NCBI RefSeq assembly: GCF_017815135.1
Contig: NZ_JAGJCF010000009.1
Location: 62,001-126,000 of the forward strand
DNA length: 64,000 bases
Direction of reading: 5' to 3'
DNA from: Jiella mangrovi
GTDB lineage: Bacteria > Pseudomonadota > Alphaproteobacteria > Rhizobiales > Rhizobiaceae
The notes beneath the pieces are model-generated. The model had not been told where the DNA came from, did not search any database, and saw only the letters and a list, made by a program, of their open reading frames with translations. Position numbers and translations under genes: made by a program. The stretch's first letter is position 1, and each line of letters starts with the position of its first letter. Positions 19,601 to 33,839 of the stretch are shown in pieces.

Positions 19601-20284
19601 AACTCCGGCGCCAATGTGCTGAATGGCGGCAGCGGCAACGACCTCCTGATCGGCAATGGCGGCAACGACATCTTCGACGACACTTCCGGCGCCGACGACA
19701 TGCGCGGCGGGACCGGCAACGACACCTATTTCGTCGACGATGCCGGCGACACCATCACCGAGAATGCCGGCGAAGGGACGGATACGGTCAAGAGCGCCAT
19801 GTCGACCGTGCTCTATTCCTTCGGCGGCAGTCTGGAAAACCTGACGCTGATCGGCACGGGCAACGTCGATGCCACGGGCAATGGCGCAAACAACGTGATC
19901 ATCGGCAATTCCGGCAACAACATCCTCCTCGGCCTCAACGGCGCCGACAGGCTGACCGGCGGCGGCGGCGCGGACATCTTCGACTTCAACACGATCGGGC
20001 AAAGCGGCATGTCGGCCGCAACGCGCGATACGATCACCGACTTCCAGCAGGGCGTCGATCTGATCGATCTGTCAGGGATCGACGCGCTGTCGACGACCGC
20101 CGCCGACGATGCCTTCACCTTCATCGGCATGGCCCCGCACAGCGGCGCCGGCGCGACCCTGCGCTATGCCCAGACCGGCGGCAACACGATCATCTACGGC
20201 GACGTCGATGCCAATGGCGGCGGCGACTTCTCGCTCCTGCTCGAAGGTCTCTACACCCTGACGCAGGACGACTTCGTGCTTTGA
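16652..20284 (+). CDS. Secreted RTX kexin/subtilisin-like serine protease
   Basis: This predicted extracellular peptidase has 1210 residues. In order, it has a PPC-like beta domain (about 15-115) and an S8 catalytic domain with Asp151 (GVYDDGV), His189 (DAHGTAVAG), oxyanion Asn291 (AAGND) and Ser366 (GGTSGATP). A P/homoB domain as in proprotein convertases follows (about 485-610), then serralysin-type and RTX calcium-binding repeats (GGNDRLDGGAGAD) to the end. There is no N-terminal signal peptide; RTX repeats and the hydrophobic, aspartate-containing end (LTQDDFVL) fit type I secretion. No type I secretion genes lie nearby. ATG 16652 was chosen because MVDIAADSS begins the folded region. Confidence 0.88.
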   Translation: MVDIAADSSTTASMAVGGTFTDLLEVQGDHDWIAISLTAGQSYAIAMDGTGSEPLYDPLVSLYDASGSQVAVETDDGANYHSELVYTASVSGTFYIDAGAWFDGQSGEYTISVELEEGITEDDQWHLGYLGDLEAIWADYTGAGVNVGVYDDGVQYTHHDLDGNYDPSLHVVVDGEVLDPTPASSSDAHGTAVAGLIAAENDGTGTVGVAYGATLTGVNIFSGPADINNNLDGFLQAVDQSENFDVINHSWGHYPLFYLVNGDQETVTEWFEAAAGGRDGLGTIQMKAAGNDNANSNGELSASSRVTVSVGAYDDTGDASWYSSYGANLLISSPSNGGVEGLATTDLIGSDGYDPSDYTDSFGGTSGATPIATGVVALMLEANDGLGWRDVQNILAYSARSVGSGVGGAPTGDEEHEWFYNNAENWNGGGLHFSEDYGFGAIDAYNAVRMSEVWSLFGEAKTSVNEGEYSSGTTTGQALTDNGVKEIDITFSPPPFSVEYVDLTVDVTHDNLSELLIELVSAEGTSVELFNGALGDATYLSGQLSWTFGANAFRGEDGIGTWTVRITDGAAGNTGTLNSYTLTLYGIDETLTAGATFADVYHYTNEYSDVAGVGGHATTVTDTDGGADWVDAAAVSSDTIIQLRSAYDSFINGVATVFSNIENAVTGDGDDTLVGSNGDNVLVGMRGKDVLVGLGGNDRLDGGAGADEMRGNTGDDTYVVDNYGDTITENANEGIDTVESARSIVLYSFGGNLENLTLTGAAAVNGTGNALANTILGNSAANVLMGLAGADIMKGFNGADTLDGGSGADAMYGGRGSDSYYVDNAGDTITELEGEGALDRVFSSISFKLYTQSQYLEALTLTGTADIDGTGNARNNTIVGNSGANVLNGGNGNDILIGNAGDDIFNDLSGADAMYGGRGSDTYYVDNVGDTITELKGEGALDQVFSSISFKLYTQSQYLETLTLTGTADIDGMGNARNNTITGNSGANVLNGGSGNDLLIGNGGNDIFDDTSGADDMRGGTGNDTYFVDDAGDTITENAGEGTDTVKSAMSTVLYSFGGSLENLTLIGTGNVDATGNGANNVIIGNSGNNILLGLNGADRLTGGGGADIFDFNTIGQSGMSAATRDTITDFQQGVDLIDLSGIDALSTTAADDAFTFIGMAPHSGAGATLRYAQTGGNTIIYGDVDANGGGDFSLLLEGLYTLTQDDFVL
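18764..19990 (+). repeat. Four ~103-residue tandem repeats within the RTX region
   Basis: Four long in-frame units begin at 18764, 19070, 19379 and 19688, spaced 306, 309 and 309 bases. Each has a GADxMxGGxGxDxYxVDNxGDTITE block, a beta-rich NLTLTG-type stretch, and an N-G-N-x-x-x-N-T-I-x-GN-S block. The second and third units are nearly identical at DNA level over most of their length, suggesting recent duplication or gene conversion. Confidence 0.85.
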
Positions 20285-20292
20285 GGCGACAA

Positions 20293-20317
20293 ACGCCCGC
20301 CACACGAAGGCGGGCGT
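20293..20317 (+). terminator. Stem-loop downstream of RTX protease
   Basis: A perfect 9-bp stem ACGCCCGCC/GGCGGGCGT with a 7-base loop begins nine bases after the protease stop. There is no T-run after it, so termination may be weak, or the hairpin may stabilise the mRNA 3' end. Confidence 0.55.
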
Positions 20318-20532
20318 CTGGCCATCGGCGGTCGGCGCGTCTTTCCCGTCTCAGCTACGGCTCCCTGGACGGCGCTCCGGCAAAGACCCCCGCGTGCTCT
20401 GTCGCGTGGCCATCGAGCCTTGCGGCCGTATCGGCATGCCGCCTGCGGGACGTGCTCGGGGTGCCGGTGCATCGGCCTGCGCCTTCATGGTTGCTTCTTC
20501 CGGCAAGGTCGGTTTAGAACATTAAGTGAACA

Positions 20533-21006
20533 ATGGGGCGCGGTATCATGGATGATTTGGGTGGTTACGAAGCGAAGTCGGGAAGACTGGTGCCGGTTTT
20601 CACCGTCGAGGTGCAGACATTGCCCGAAGATACCGATCGCATTCTCGACGAAGTGATGAAGGTCCATCCTTTGGGTTTCGGTCGCTATCAAAGAAATGCG
20701 AGCATATCAGCGGTTGGCAAAGAGACAGCCCAACCCGAGCCGGGTTCGACGACGACAACCCATGTCGAAGGTTTTGAACCAGGTTCGACGGAAACCTACC
20801 CGATGGTCGAACTGAAAATCTCGATAGACCGCGATATCTCGCAACTCGCGAAGGTGATGGACGCCATTATCTACGCACATCACTACGAAGAACCCGTGAT
20901 CGTCGTTCGGGAAGACTGGGCAAGCAGAGCGGCCTACGATCCGCAGAGCGACAACCCGAACCGATGGTGGAACAACGGGCGAGGATTACCAGATCGGATC
21001 GATTGA
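20533..21006 (+). CDS. Conserved-looking hypothetical protein
   Basis: I do not recognise this protein of 157 residues. It has two beta-alpha-beta-like halves (VPVFTVEVQTLPEDTDRILDEV and YPMVELKISIDRDISQLAKVM), then HHYEEPVIVVREDWASR. The alternation recalls ferredoxin-like folds such as CutA/PII/NIF3-insert domains, but I see no diagnostic motif. ATG 20533 or ATG 20548 could be the start; neither has a strong ribosome site. Its base composition is lower in GC than its neighbours. It sits between the protease terminator and the metH promoter, transcribed alone. Confidence 0.6.
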   Translation: MGRGIMDDLGGYEAKSGRLVPVFTVEVQTLPEDTDRILDEVMKVHPLGFGRYQRNASISAVGKETAQPEPGSTTTTHVEGFEPGSTETYPMVELKISIDRDISQLAKVMDAIIYAHHYEEPVIVVREDWASRAAYDPQSDNPNRWWNNGRGLPDRID

Positions 21007-21049
21007 TTGAAGGCATCGGCTTGCCGCAGCGGTCCGGAAACTCCATTTG

Positions 21050-21072
21050 TTGACATAACAATATCTTTATGT
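21050..21072 (+). promoter_or_regulatory. metH promoter -35 with overlapping inverted repeat
   Basis: A consensus -35 hexamer TTGACA (21050-21055) overlaps an inverted repeat ACATAA-N8-TTATGT (21053-21072) with an A/T-rich centre, 34 bases before the metH start. The layout fits repressor control by a dimeric ArsR-like regulator such as SahR, known to control methionine-cycle genes in proteobacteria. No cobalamin or SAM riboswitch fold is recognisable in the short leader. Confidence 0.5.
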
Positions 21073-21106
21073 GATTGGGAAGCCGATCCAGAAGGACGAG
21101 CGACCC

Positions 21107-24904
<3,798 letters not shown>

Positions 24905-25024
24905 GCTTAGCGCCCTTGAGCCATTGACCAAATCGGCGGCAATTGACGATTACGGAACTCAGACGCGGCGCAAGTGTTTGAGTGCGGTAGACATCACCAC
25001 CCCCTCCCATGGAAATCCCCGACA

Positions 25025-25339
25025 ATGCAGATCTATCGCCAACTCGCCGCCGGCATCCTCTTGTCTGGTCTCATGATGGGTTCCGCCATCGCCGCGGCGA
25101 GCCAGAACGACAACGACCCGCTGAAGACGTTGCCGCCGAAGGACAGCGTCAAGCTCTCGACGGTGATCGCCACGGCTGAAAAGCGCCCGGGCTTTTACGC
25201 CATCAAGAGCATCGACTATTCCGACGGCGACTACCATGTCGTCTACTTCATGAATGACGGCGCCGAAGTGCGGATCGATTACGACGCCAAGACCGGCCAG
25301 GGCCATCCGCCGAAGAGCTCTGGACTGTTCGGCGACTGA
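25025..25339 (+). CDS. Small periplasmic PepSY-like protein
   Basis: This exported protein of 104 residues has a signal peptide (MQIYRQLAAGILLSGLMMGS, AIAA) followed by one PepSY-like unit (LSTVIATAEKRPGFYAIKSI, then YHVVYFMNDGAEVRIDYDAKTG). PepSY domains bind or inhibit peptidases or act in envelope signalling; the partner here is unknown. ATG 25025 is selected because the signal peptide begins there; upstream in-frame residues are not signal-like. It lies between metH and fpr with separate spacing. Confidence 0.75.
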   Translation: MQIYRQLAAGILLSGLMMGSAIAAASQNDNDPLKTLPPKDSVKLSTVIATAEKRPGFYAIKSIDYSDGDYHVVYFMNDGAEVRIDYDAKTGQGHPPKSSGLFGD

Positions 25340-25529
25340 GGAAGGCGAATTTTTTCCCGAACTTCCGGGCGAATTGGAACGCAGGACGCTGCGCTCGCCA
25401 CTCTTGGCAACTATGTTGCGGCGCAGAGCAATCCCCTGCAGCCGTGCCGGGACCGTTGAAACATTGACGTCGAGCCAGGCGCCCGGAACTGGGAGGCTTG
25501 CTCGACATGCAAGCATGGAAGGACGATCG

Positions 25530-26354
25530 ATGAGTTCTCTTGCCGCCACCGGCGACGCAGTGGAAGCGACCGAATTTCCGATCCCGGCCGGTGTCTTCGC
25601 CGAGACGGTGACTTCGGTGAAGCATTATACCGACCGTCTGTTCGCCTTCCGCATGACGCGGCCGGCGAGCTTTCGTTTTCGTTCGGGCGAATTCGTCATG
25701 ATCGGCCTGCCCAATGCCGCAAAGCCCGTCTACCGCGCCTATTCCATCGCCAGCCCTGCCTGGGACGAGGAACTCGAATTCTTCTCGATCAAGGTGCCGG
25801 AAGGCCCGCTGACCGAGCATCTGCAGAAGATCCAGCCCGGCGACACCGTGTTGATGCGCAAGAAGCCGACGGGCACGCTGGTGCACGACGCCCTCATCCC
25901 GGGCAAGCGTCTGTTCCTGTTCTCGACCGGCACCGGTATCGCACCCTTCGCCTCGGTGATCCGCGACCCGGAGACCTATGAGAAGTTCGATCAGGTCATC
26001 CTCACCCAGACCTGCCGCGAGAATGCCGAGCTGAACTACGGGCGCGAGCTGGTCGAGAACACCAGGACCGACGAGCTGATGAGCGAATTCGTCGGCGACA
26101 AGCTGATGTTCCACGCCAGCGCGACGCGCGAGGGCGAGACCCGCGGCGAGCGCGTCACCACCCTGATCGAAAACGGCAAGCTGTTTTCCGACCTCGGCAT
26201 TCCACCGCTCGATCCCGCCACCGATCGCGGAATGATCTGCGGCTCGATGGCCATGCTGCGGGAGATCGAGGGGCTGCTGCAGGCAAGGGGCTTCGAAGAG
26301 GGCGCCAACAACAAGCCCGGCACCTATGTCGTCGAGCGCGCCTTCGTCGACTGA
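25530..26354 (+). CDS. fpr: Ferredoxin--NADP reductase
   Basis: This cytoplasmic FAD enzyme of 274 residues moves electrons between NADPH and ferredoxin or flavodoxin. The FAD motif is RAYSIASP, the NADP-binding stretch is LFSTGTGIAPFASVIRDP, and the C-terminal part ends GTYVVERAFVD as in the bacterial Fpr subclass. Start ATG 25530 has GGAAGGA (25517-25523) in front. The open frame extending upstream to 25254 overlaps the PepSY gene and is not coding. In related bacteria Fpr supports oxidative-stress defence and iron metabolism. Confidence 0.92.
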   Translation: MSSLAATGDAVEATEFPIPAGVFAETVTSVKHYTDRLFAFRMTRPASFRFRSGEFVMIGLPNAAKPVYRAYSIASPAWDEELEFFSIKVPEGPLTEHLQKIQPGDTVLMRKKPTGTLVHDALIPGKRLFLFSTGTGIAPFASVIRDPETYEKFDQVILTQTCRENAELNYGRELVENTRTDELMSEFVGDKLMFHASATREGETRGERVTTLIENGKLFSDLGIPPLDPATDRGMICGSMAMLREIEGLLQARGFEEGANNKPGTYVVERAFVD

Positions 26355-26373
26355 GGGCGGCGTTCGCCCGCCC
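26355..26373. terminator. Weak bidirectional stem-loop between fpr and the GH31 gene
   Basis: GGGCGG/CCGCCC, a 6-bp stem with a 7-base loop, starts immediately after the fpr stop and lies between two convergent genes. It lacks a long T-tract on either strand, so it is only a candidate. Confidence 0.35.
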
Positions 26374-26388
26374 CGTTTGGCCGGCCGG

Positions 26389-28425
26389 TCAGGACGGGGA
26401 AGGCGCCGACAGCGCGGCCAAGCCCGCAAACAGGGCCTCGAACGACGAGCCTTGCCGGAAGAACACCGGCGGCGTGCCGATCGGCGCTTCGACGCTCGCA
26501 TCCTCGCCGCCGTCGAATGTCTCTCCGGTCCACAGATGCACCCATTTCTCGCCAGCCGGGAGATAGGTCGTCCGGCCCGTTTCGCCGGCCTGCCAGACGG
26601 GGGCGACGAGAAGGTCCCGGCCGAGCAGATAGGCGTCGAAGACACCGTAGCAGAGCGCATCATCTTCGTGGTGGAAGAACAGCGGGCGCTGCAGCGGCCA
26701 GCCCCTGTCCGCCGCTTCGTCCCGCAGCGTGGAGAGATACGGCAGCAACGCCTTGTGGATCTGCGTCATCCGGGCGAAATGGGCCAGCACCTCGTCATCG
26801 TGATGAATCTGCAGGTTCATCTTCGGCCGGTTGCCCTCATGGCTGCGCATTACCGGCGTGAAGGCTGCCATCTCGCTCCAGCGCATGATGAGTTCGGCGC
26901 TGCGGACATTGCCGAAGAGGCTCGTATAGCCGCCGATGTCGGAGTGGTGATAGGCGTTGCCGAGAAGCCCCGAGGACAAAGCGCCGACAATGACGGTGAC
27001 GAGACCGTCATGGCGGGAGAAGTCGACCGACTGGTCGCCTGCCCATAACAGCGGGCACTCGGCCTGAATGCCCGAGAAGCCTGCCCGCATGAAGTAGACG
27101 ACGTCGCCGCTTCGGCCCTTCTTGGCGACGGCCCGGGCATTCACCGCACCCCAAAGCACCGGCCAGGCATTGTGCATGAGCTTGGGATCGGCGCCGTCCT
27201 TCAGCTGCACGTCGATCGGCAGATATTCGCCGAAATCTGCCATCCAGCCGGAAAGGCCGAGATCGAGCATGTTCTCGCCGATCACCCGATCCTCGAACCA
27301 CTGAGCGGCTTCGTCGATGGTGAAGTCGACGACGCCGCAGTCGAACTCGCCGAAATCGACGAGATAGGTGTTGCCGGTGTCGTCGGTGGCGAGAAGACCC
27401 TTGGCCTCGGCCTCGCTGAATAGCGTGCCGTCATTGCACAGATAAGGGTTCACATAGCCGAGAAAGCGGATGCCGCGCGCCCGCAGTTCATCGATGCGGG
27501 ACTTCAGCTGAGGATAGCGCTTGTCGCTCGCGACCCAGTCCCAGAACAGGCGGGTACCGAAGGAGGTCTCGCGCACGCCGGACCAGTCCTCGCACCAAAG
27601 GGCTGACACCTCGACGCCGGCGGCAAGATAGGTCTCGAGCGTCTCGAAGGAGCCGGCGCCGTGCTTGAGGCCGATGATCGCGCCCTCCATCGCCCAGTCG
27701 GGCAAGGGCGGCTGACGGCCGAAGCGGTCCGCCATCGCCGTGACGAGATCGCCGATCGAGCCTTTCGCGAAGACCTCGATCCGTTCGGGCATCGCCCAGA
27801 CCTCGAGCTCGTGAAAGCCGGCATGGCGAAAGTCGAGGATCGAATAGGCGGTGGTTTCGAGGTGAACCGCCACGCCGCGCGAGGACAGGAAGGTCGGCTG
27901 CGGGTAGTTGGTGTTGTAGTAGTCGCCGCCGGCCCTGCCCGTGCGATCGGCCTCGAAGGTGAGGGGGCTGGTCTTGTCACGGCCGACGCCGGGCTCGGAG
28001 GTCCACATGGGAAACCGCCGGCCGGCAAGATCGAGATAGGACATCTGTTCGCCGCCGCCGAAGAGATGTTCGCCTTCTTCGGCGACGAGCCGCAGCCAGA
28101 AGCGATTGAAGCTCGGGTCCCGGGCCTCGACCGACAGGATCGACCGGCCGCTCTCCTGCGTCAGTTTGAGAGCGAGAAGGGTCGGGTCGCCGGGCCTCGC
28201 CGACAGCGCGATGTGCCAGTCGTCGCCCTCCCGCGAAAGCTCGGCATGGGCGAGCGGCAGCCTCGCCGTGACATAGTCCTCGATGTCGAAATTGCCGCGA
28301 TACATCTCCATGCGCTCTTCGCCACGGCCGAGGAAGAATGAGGGCGTTTCAGGCCGGTGAGCGAGGATCAGGCGGTCGTCGGCAAAAAGGTCGAAGCCGC
28401 CTTCGGCAACAGGTTCGCAGCGCAT
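26389..28425 (-). CDS. Sulfoquinovosidase (GH31, YihQ/SmoI-like)
   Basis: This retaining alpha-glycosidase of 678 residues is predicted to release sulfoquinovose from sulfoquinovosyl glycerol or diacylglycerol. The nucleophile is Asp397 (WMADFGEYLP) and the acid/base Asp464 (WAGDQSVDF). The sulfonate-binding set known from E. coli YihQ (Arg301, Trp304, Tyr508) is matched by Arg292 and Trp295 (TRLFW) and Tyr500 (DIGGYTS). The near-constant offset of 8-9 residues and the YihQ-like ending (APIGTPPVFFR) support orthology rather than a plain alpha-glucosidase. No signal peptide is seen, so it is probably cytoplasmic. It is the last gene of an eight-gene operon, 27 bases after the dehydrogenase. 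Confidence 0.87.
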   Translation of the reverse strand: MRCEPVAEGGFDLFADDRLILAHRPETPSFFLGRGEERMEMYRGNFDIEDYVTARLPLAHAELSREGDDWHIALSARPGDPTLLALKLTQESGRSILSVEARDPSFNRFWLRLVAEEGEHLFGGGEQMSYLDLAGRRFPMWTSEPGVGRDKTSPLTFEADRTGRAGGDYYNTNYPQPTFLSSRGVAVHLETTAYSILDFRHAGFHELEVWAMPERIEVFAKGSIGDLVTAMADRFGRQPPLPDWAMEGAIIGLKHGAGSFETLETYLAAGVEVSALWCEDWSGVRETSFGTRLFWDWVASDKRYPQLKSRIDELRARGIRFLGYVNPYLCNDGTLFSEAEAKGLLATDDTGNTYLVDFGEFDCGVVDFTIDEAAQWFEDRVIGENMLDLGLSGWMADFGEYLPIDVQLKDGADPKLMHNAWPVLWGAVNARAVAKKGRSGDVVYFMRAGFSGIQAECPLLWAGDQSVDFSRHDGLVTVIVGALSSGLLGNAYHHSDIGGYTSLFGNVRSAELIMRWSEMAAFTPVMRSHEGNRPKMNLQIHHDDEVLAHFARMTQIHKALLPYLSTLRDEAADRGWPLQRPLFFHHEDDALCYGVFDAYLLGRDLLVAPVWQAGETGRTTYLPAGEKWVHLWTGETFDGGEDASVEAPIGTPPVFFRQGSSFEALFAGLAALSAPSPS

Positions 28426-28452
28426 CGAACGGTCCGGTTGTTTTCGTGAAAC

Positions 28453-30128
<1,676 letters not shown>

Positions 30129-30255
30129 GAAAATCGTCTCCGTTTGCAAATCGGCTCTGCCGGCCCTGTTCGTCAGCAAGGCCTAGCTTAACAAGCTCTG
30201 CCTCGCAGAGCATCCAGCGAGCCGGGATTGCCGTCATGCGCCGGCTACCGCCGAC

Positions 30256-32607
30256 CTATGGCAGCTCATGCCCGGCCGCGCGGCTGCCAAGACCACGGAC
30301 TTCCACGAAGAGCTCCGGCCGGCCGCGCCCCGTCGCTTCCTCGGTGACGGTGACGGCGACTTTCGATCCGTCGCTTGAAAGTTCGCAGGCAAGCAGCGAG
30401 GCGTCGCCGTCGCGATAGCGCCAGCTCTCGCCGTCGTCGAAGAAGATCGTCCGCCGGCTCGTCGCCGGGACATCGTGCGGATTGGCGAAGGCCGTCAGGG
30501 CGACCGCCCTTGCTTCGTGCGGGCTCGTTGCCGGCCAGTCGAAGGCAATCGGCAGGATGGCTCCGGAACGCACGAAGATGGGCAGGCGATCGAGCGGCGC
30601 CGGGACCGTGACGGAGCGGCCGCCTTCGTGGATCGTCTCGCTCCAGTAGTCGTGCCAGCCGCCTTCGACCACCGGCAGGTCGATCGAGACCTCGTCCGCC
30701 CCCTCGGTGACGTTCGGCGCGACGAGGACGTCCGGCCCGAGCATGAAGGCGTCGGGGTCGTTGCGGCAGCTGGCGTCGGTGAAGTGGTAGAGCAGCGGCG
30801 CGACGATCGGCTCGCCGGTCATGTGGCAGCGCTGGGCGAGGCTGTAGAGCAGCGGCAGAAAGCGATAGCGCAGCTTGAGCGCGTCGCGGACGTGCCCGGT
30901 CACCGCCTCGTGCATCCACGGCACGTTGACCGGATCGTCCAGCTGCGGCTTCCAGGAATTCATCACCGCGCGCGGATGCAGCGCCATCAGCTGGACGAAG
31001 CGGGTGAACAGCTCCGGCCCGGGCTTCGGGCCGGAAAACCCGCCGATGTCGTGGCCGATGAAGGGCATGCCGGACAGGCTCATCGACAGGCCGTTGCGGA
31101 TGTTCCACTTCAGCGTATGCCAGCTCGTGAAGTTGTCGCCCGTCCAGGTCTCGCCATAGCGCGAGATGCCGATCGGGCCGGCGCGGCTGATCGTATAGGG
31201 ACGCTTGTCGGGCGCACGCGCCTTCGTCGCCTCGAAGGTCGCCCGGGTCATCAGCAGCGCCTGCAGCGGCTTTGCGTCGATCGCCGGAAGCCTCCTGCCA
31301 TGGCCGTCGACGGTTGCCGTCTCGTCCCAGAGCTCGGCCTCGTTGTTGTCGTTCCAGGCGGCGTCGAAGCCTTCGCCGAGGACTTGCGTCCTGATGCCGT
31401 CCTGCCACCAGGCGATCGTCTCGGGCTTCGAAAGGTCGAGGCTCGCGCCTTCGCCACCCCAGAACATCTCGACGGCCGGCGCGCCGTCCCGTCGCTGGAC
31501 GAACAGTCCCTTTGCCGCCGCCTCGTCATAGGCGGGGTGCTCCTTGAGCAGCACCGGCTTCACATTGGCGCAGGTGTGGTAGCCGAGCTCCTTGAGGCGC
31601 GCGAAAAAGCCGGCGCGATCGGGAAACTTCGTCTCGTTCCAGGTGAAGACGTAGCGCCGCCCGTCCTCGCGCGTCGTGTAGCCCGAGCCGGAATGAATGG
31701 CGCTGATCGGGATCTCGTCGCTGCGGCAGCGTTCGGCAAAAGCCGTCATCACCTCCTGCGCGTTCGGCGCGTCGGCATGGTGCATCGTCGTGAAGGCGAA
31801 GCCCATCGACCAGCGCGGCGGCAGATGCGCCCGGCCGGTCAGCGTGGCCAGCCTCGGCACGATGTCGGCCAGCCGCGGGCCCGCGATCACATAAAGGCAG
31901 AGGCCCTTTTCGAGAAGCTCGACGTGGCGATAGGGGTCGTAATAGTTCGAATGCTCCGCGCCGAGATCGACGGCGCCTTCCGCCATCGTGTCGTAGAGCA
32001 GCCCCGTCGCCGTGCCGTCCGGTGCTTCGACCATGAAGAAGGGGACATGCTTGTAGAGCGGGTCGGTCAGCTCGGCATCGTATCCCATGGAATCGATCTG
32101 CAGGCAGCGGAAGCGGCGCCCGGTGCGGTCGAGCGGCCCGGTCTTGTCGCCGAGCCCGTAATGCCGCTCCGCCGGATCGCGGGTCTGGAAATGCCTGAGA
32201 ACGCCGCGCTTTTCGAGGAAGTCGTAGGCGCTGCGTTCGCGGTCCTTCACGATCGTCCGCCAGGTCTCGCCCTCGCGTTTCTGGATCGTCAGGCGCAGCG
32301 GCGCCGGCTCGACGAGAATGCGGGTGTCCCCCGTGGTGACGACATGAGCGCCATCGGCCTCGGTATGGTCCAGCGAGGCGAGGTCGAAGCCGGCCGTCGA
32401 GAGCCGGTCCCGTCCCTCCCAGGGAGTGTCGCCGTCGGGTGCGATCATCCAGGTCCGGTCGACGGCAAAGCCGTCTTCGGGGACGATGGCGATGCGGGTC
32501 AGCCAGTCCGCGAGGGCTTCGACCTTGAGGGTGAAGCCGAGGTTGAGCGGCAGCTCAAGGCTGTGACGAGAGGTCTGCGCCGCGCCGCTGGTGGAAAGGA
32601 TAGTCAT
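30256..32607 (-). CDS. GH31 family alpha-glycosidase
   Basis: This glycoside hydrolase of 783 residues is unrelated in detail to the sulfoquinovosidase at the operon end. The catalytic nucleophile lies in FDAAWNDNNEAELWD, and the later active-site block reads GHDIGGFSG, with Phe rather than the sulfoquinovosidase Tyr. The N-terminal beta-sandwich is followed by a barrel and C-terminal beta domains, as in alpha-glucosidase II-like members. Start ATG 32607 (MTILSTSG) is preferred; upstream sequence is leader. No signal peptide is evident. Its substrate could be an alpha-glucoside or a larger sulfoquinovose-containing glycoside taken up by the same transporter. Confidence 0.87.
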   Translation of the reverse strand: MTILSTSGAAQTSRHSLELPLNLGFTLKVEALADWLTRIAIVPEDGFAVDRTWMIAPDGDTPWEGRDRLSTAGFDLASLDHTEADGAHVVTTGDTRILVEPAPLRLTIQKREGETWRTIVKDRERSAYDFLEKRGVLRHFQTRDPAERHYGLGDKTGPLDRTGRRFRCLQIDSMGYDAELTDPLYKHVPFFMVEAPDGTATGLLYDTMAEGAVDLGAEHSNYYDPYRHVELLEKGLCLYVIAGPRLADIVPRLATLTGRAHLPPRWSMGFAFTTMHHADAPNAQEVMTAFAERCRSDEIPISAIHSGSGYTTREDGRRYVFTWNETKFPDRAGFFARLKELGYHTCANVKPVLLKEHPAYDEAAAKGLFVQRRDGAPAVEMFWGGEGASLDLSKPETIAWWQDGIRTQVLGEGFDAAWNDNNEAELWDETATVDGHGRRLPAIDAKPLQALLMTRATFEATKARAPDKRPYTISRAGPIGISRYGETWTGDNFTSWHTLKWNIRNGLSMSLSGMPFIGHDIGGFSGPKPGPELFTRFVQLMALHPRAVMNSWKPQLDDPVNVPWMHEAVTGHVRDALKLRYRFLPLLYSLAQRCHMTGEPIVAPLLYHFTDASCRNDPDAFMLGPDVLVAPNVTEGADEVSIDLPVVEGGWHDYWSETIHEGGRSVTVPAPLDRLPIFVRSGAILPIAFDWPATSPHEARAVALTAFANPHDVPATSRRTIFFDDGESWRYRDGDASLLACELSSDGSKVAVTVTEEATGRGRPELFVEVRGLGSRAAGHELP

Positions 32608-32728
32608 CGTTCGGGTTCTCTTGCAATTCGAAAGCGCGGTCGGGGATTGGACGACGTGCGCCGGGCCTTGTCGGATGCTGACCCGGTGAAACGTCGCCGC
32701 CGTCTCGGCAATCGTTCGGGCTCCGGCC

Positions 32729-33829
<1,101 letters not shown>

Positions 33830-33839
33830 TGATATTCCC

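Noticed and set aside
18764-19990. Regularly spaced repeats considered as a CRISPR-like array
   Set aside because: Period is about 309 bases, in frame, and explained by RTX protein repeats.
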